Assembly (NCBI RefSeq): GCF_002754195.1
Contig: NZ_PEEU01000001.1
Location: 744,001-808,000, forward strand
From: Flavobacterium sp. 9
GTDB taxonomy: Bacteria > Bacteroidota > Bacteroidia > Flavobacteriales > Flavobacteriaceae
Length of the DNA stretch: 64,000 nucleotides
Direction: 5' to 3'
Part shown: piece by piece, positions 61,423 through 64,000 of the stretch
Layout of the letters: every line of letters starts with the position of its first letter
Position numbering within the stretch: position 1 is the stretch's first letter
Translations under genes and position numbers: made by a program
The notes under the pieces: generated by a model
What the model was told of the DNA's origin: nothing
Database searches by the model: none
Seen by the model: the letters and a program-made list of their open reading frames with translations, nothing else

Positions 61423-64000
61423 TTATAAAGTTTTGATTTCTGATATCTGATTTTTGTTTTCATTTTTAACGTCACCATTTAGATAGAATTTAACAATATT
61501 ACCTAGGTAATGAAAACGGTTATAACTATTTACAAAAGAGACATTTAACTTCTTGATAATTTTCATCGTAGCTTCATTTTGAAAACTAAAATTATTCTCC
61601 TCTTCCGCATCGTTTTGTCCTATCTTATATAAATTTAAGCCCACGTTCATAGATTTTTTTTTCATTTGCTCTAGCTTTTGAAGAAATTCATGGTGCTCAA
61701 TTTTCTTCACATCTAAATCATTTTTTAGAAAAGATGATACAATCTCGCCAAAAGAAAAACCTTTCTCTATATTAAGATGATATGTTTTAAGAGAATTGAT
61801 GTCAGTCAATGCAATCTCTACAATTAAACCTGCTAAATGGTCTACAGGAGTAAAAATAATTCCTGCATACCAGTTCATAATTTCATCTGAATAATAGCCA
61901 ACTTCATGAAAATATTTTAACTTAAGACTCATTAAATTTTTACTTAAATCAGAAGGGATAAATCCGTCCTCATATCTTCCGCCAACGTTTGGAATACGGA
62001 ACACCTTTGCATTATTTTTAAAATGATTTTTAAGATACTCTTCTGCCAATAGTTTTGAAGAAGCGTGAATTAAGTTACCTGCCTCCTGACCGACATTTAA
62101 ATCAGTTTCATAAAAATTTTTAATTTCTTTTGGCATTGTTTGACCTACTATTCCTATCGTTGAGATCAAATTGAAGTTTTGAACACCATTTGAGTTTGCC
62201 CAATCGATACAATTTTTGGTTCCTATGTAATTGATATGATCTTTTGGTTTGTATTGACTAACAAAAGATGGTGAACCTGCCACGTGAAAAACAGTATCAA
62301 CATTTGCGAGTACATCATTTTGTTCAGCCCCAAAATTGACTAAAGACAGATCTCCTTTCACAATTTGAATTCTTGAACTATGTTGAATCTTAAAGTTCTG
62401 ATTAAATATTGTCCAAAATTTATCATGCTCTGAATTATAATCGTCTCCTCTCACTAAACATACAATTTGAGCGTCTGTATTTTTAAGTAAATACTCTACC
62501 AAAAATGAGCCTACTAAACCTGTAGCGCCTGTGACTACTATTTTTTTCGCTATGATTTTGCTGTATTGTTCACTTTCAATATTTTGAATCAGCAGTTCGT
62601 AATCATTCTTTCTGATTTCATCATCAGTTACATTAACAACCTCTTTCTTTTCAGTTTCAATCAAATCCTTAGTCTTTAATTGATTAAAAAGAAATTGAGA
62701 CAATTCTGTGATAGTGGTGTGGCTGTACATTTCTTCATAAGAAATAGTACTTCCCTTAATTTTACTTTCCACTTCACTCATCATATCTAATGCTGTAAGA
62801 GAGGTTCCTCCTAAATCAAAAAAATTATCCTCAACTTCTATTTCTGTGATCTCTAAGATTTCACACCAGACTTCTTTGACAATCTTCGTAATTTGCAATA
62901 GCTCATATTTTGTTCTATCCGGAATTATACTGGAAATAGCTTTTTCCTGAACAATTTGTTTTGTCTCCGGCCAAAATCTCTTTAAATCATAATAAGGGAG
63001 TTCTGAATCATGAAACATCGGATTAATTTTACTTTTCAGAGCGTTAGCTCCAGCTATTATTATTTCGCTGTACAGTTTAAAACGCTGTAAATCTGTTAGT
63101 GTTCCATTTATATTTACTAAATCTAACTTTAAATCATTGAATCGGTCAGGATTTTTATTTGAAAAATCCACAAGTATTACTTTATCTGAGGCATTGTTTA
63201 TTTCTAAATACTTTTTGAATGCTTCTTCATCAAAAAAAATGTCATTAGCAACGCATAGTTCAGGATTATTAATAAGTTGGAGAGGAGTTATTACTTTATT
63301 TACTAACTGTTCGATAATACCTTCTCCTTTTTTGGTAATGAATTTTACCTTTTTATTCAGATTAGCAATCAGATATTTATATAAAACAAATTGAAAAAGT
63401 ACATTAAGAACTTTATCATTATCTATCGAATCTATGGATTGAGGTATGTTTTTATCCCATTGCAGGCTAATCAATTCATTTTCCTCGAGTATCGAAGTAA
63501 TTATATCCCTGTTATATTCCAATATATCCAAATCAAGAATGTAAAAAACTGCATTTTCAGGAATACTCTTTTCAGCTGCTTTTAAGTCGTTCCTGAGTAT
63601 ATCCAATGAGGAGAAAACATATCCCTGATTCTCATTTTTTAACTGAAACAAACGATTTGTTTTATGGCAAAATTGACTTATTTGTTCTAAGTTTAAATTT
63701 TCAACCTTTTTTAAAATTTGTTTTTTTAAATTATCGAATCTTTCTTTAGTGTCCTCACTGATTTGCAGGTAGAAAAATTCTTTAGTATCAAGCTGTTTTA
63801 TTTCTTCTTTTTGGAAAACAACCAGGTGTACATTGGTCCCAGTCAATCCAAAGCTGCTAACACCACCTATTCGTTCTCCATTTGTGCCTTCCCAAATAGC
63901 ATTACTATCCTGAATTTTTACGGGACTATTTTCGGTATTCAGATGCTTATTTAATTTTTTGAAGTTTGCCTGTATTGGTAAAACCTTGTTATTTAATGCG
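61423..64000 (-). CDS. modular PKS: ketosynthase end, ACP, thioester-reductase-like domain (5' part outside window)
   Basis: The frame is open to the window edge and begins inside a ketosynthase C-terminus (LPIQANFKKLN, GGVSSFGLTGTNVHLVV). About 280 residues follow without an acyltransferase GHSxG motif. They end in the LPYYDLKRFWPE segment that in other PKSs follows the AT. An ACP follows (VEDNFFDLGGTSLTALDMM) and then an SDR-type reductase domain (VVTGATGLVGSFLVEYLL, LISTIGIVGQ). The SDR catalytic motif reads HASSK instead of YxxSK, so the tyrosine is replaced by histidine. A KS-ACP-R layout implies reductive release of a thioester to aldehyde or alcohol, if active. It is the first cluster gene seen. 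Confidence 0.88.
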   Translation of the reverse strand, partial: ALNNKVLPIQANFKKLNKHLNTENSPVKIQDSNAIWEGTNGERIGGVSSFGLTGTNVHLVVFQKEEIKQLDTKEFFYLQISEDTKERFDNLKKQILKKVENLNLEQISQFCHKTNRLFQLKNENQGYVFSSLDILRNDLKAAEKSIPENAVFYILDLDILEYNRDIITSILEENELISLQWDKNIPQSIDSIDNDKVLNVLFQFVLYKYLIANLNKKVKFITKKGEGIIEQLVNKVITPLQLINNPELCVANDIFFDEEAFKKYLEINNASDKVILVDFSNKNPDRFNDLKLDLVNINGTLTDLQRFKLYSEIIIAGANALKSKINPMFHDSELPYYDLKRFWPETKQIVQEKAISSIIPDRTKYELLQITKIVKEVWCEILEITEIEVEDNFFDLGGTSLTALDMMSEVESKIKGSTISYEEMYSHTTITELSQFLFNQLKTKDLIETEKKEVVNVTDDEIRKNDYELLIQNIESEQYSKIIAKKIVVTGATGLVGSFLVEYLLKNTDAQIVCLVRGDDYNSEHDKFWTIFNQNFKIQHSSRIQIVKGDLSLVNFGAEQNDVLANVDTVFHVAGSPSFVSQYKPKDHINYIGTKNCIDWANSNGVQNFNLISTIGIVGQTMPKEIKNFYETDLNVGQEAGNLIHASSKLLAEEYLKNHFKNNAKVFRIPNVGGRYEDGFIPSDLSKNLMSLKLKYFHEVGYYSDEIMNWYAGIIFTPVDHLAGLIVEIALTDINSLKTYHLNIEKGFSFGEIVSSFLKNDLDVKKIEHHEFLQKLEQMKKKSMNVGLNLYKIGQNDAEEENNFSFQNEATMKIIKKLNVSFVNSYNRFHYLGNIVKFYLNGDVKNENKNQISEIKTL

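Overview
The window is AT-rich throughout and looks chromosomal, from a Bacteroidota bacterium of the Flavobacterium type. The evidence is gliding/type IX secretion (T9SS) protein families, TAnnTTTG-type promoter elements, a short histone H1-like protein, and an outer-membrane beta-barrel receptor of the CarboxypepD_reg/OMP_b-brl class. No rRNA gene, complete tRNA gene or CRISPR array was seen.

Region 1 (1-25 kb) is a cell-surface locus. After a lipid kinase and a four-helix-bundle protein come three minus-strand genes: a T9SS type B cargo, a PorP/SprF-like barrel and a PorE-like TPR/beta-propeller/OmpA protein. An IS4-family element follows, sitting in a terminator. Then come a thioredoxin-fold protein, a FISUMP-domain surface protein and a giant collagen-like repeat protein with 20 tandem repeats. 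On the plus strand are a GldJ-like lipoprotein and two overlapping AraC-type regulators. I found one promoter block, AGAmCyTA-N15-GACTTATT-N28-TAnnTTTG, in front of five transcription units here: the T9SS cargo genes, the FISUMP gene, the collagen-like gene, gldJ-like and the AraC pair itself. This makes the locus look like one self-contained regulon for a surface structure under its own regulators. It is the best candidate in the window for an undescribed system.

Region 2 (25-47.7 kb) is a decaying accessory zone. It holds two genes broken by homopolymer frameshifts (poly-G and poly-A), scraps of an AAA+ ATPase of the ClpB/TssH type, two scraps of YhcG-type (DUF1016) nucleases, a small GC-rich foreign fragment, an AbiEii-type toxin with an HTH antitoxin, and a histone H1-like gene. 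It also holds a pair of inverted, apparently identical IS3-family elements, one of which truncates a FAD/Rieske oxidoreductase. Direct repeats of a tRNA-3'-end-like sequence, 7,010 bp apart, mark this part as a target of integrative elements.

Region 3 (47.8-64 kb, minus strand) is a tightly packed NRPS/PKS biosynthetic cluster running off the right edge. In transcription order it encodes a PKS with an ACP and a thioester-reductase-like domain (5' part outside the window), an outer-membrane receptor, a type II thioesterase, a cyclic-peptide-type ABC exporter, a C-A-T-C NRPS whose adenylation code reads as glycine-like, a membrane-anchored S33-type hydrolase, an ATP-grasp-like enzyme and a phosphopantetheinyl transferase. 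The product is probably a small exported acyl-peptide-like metabolite.
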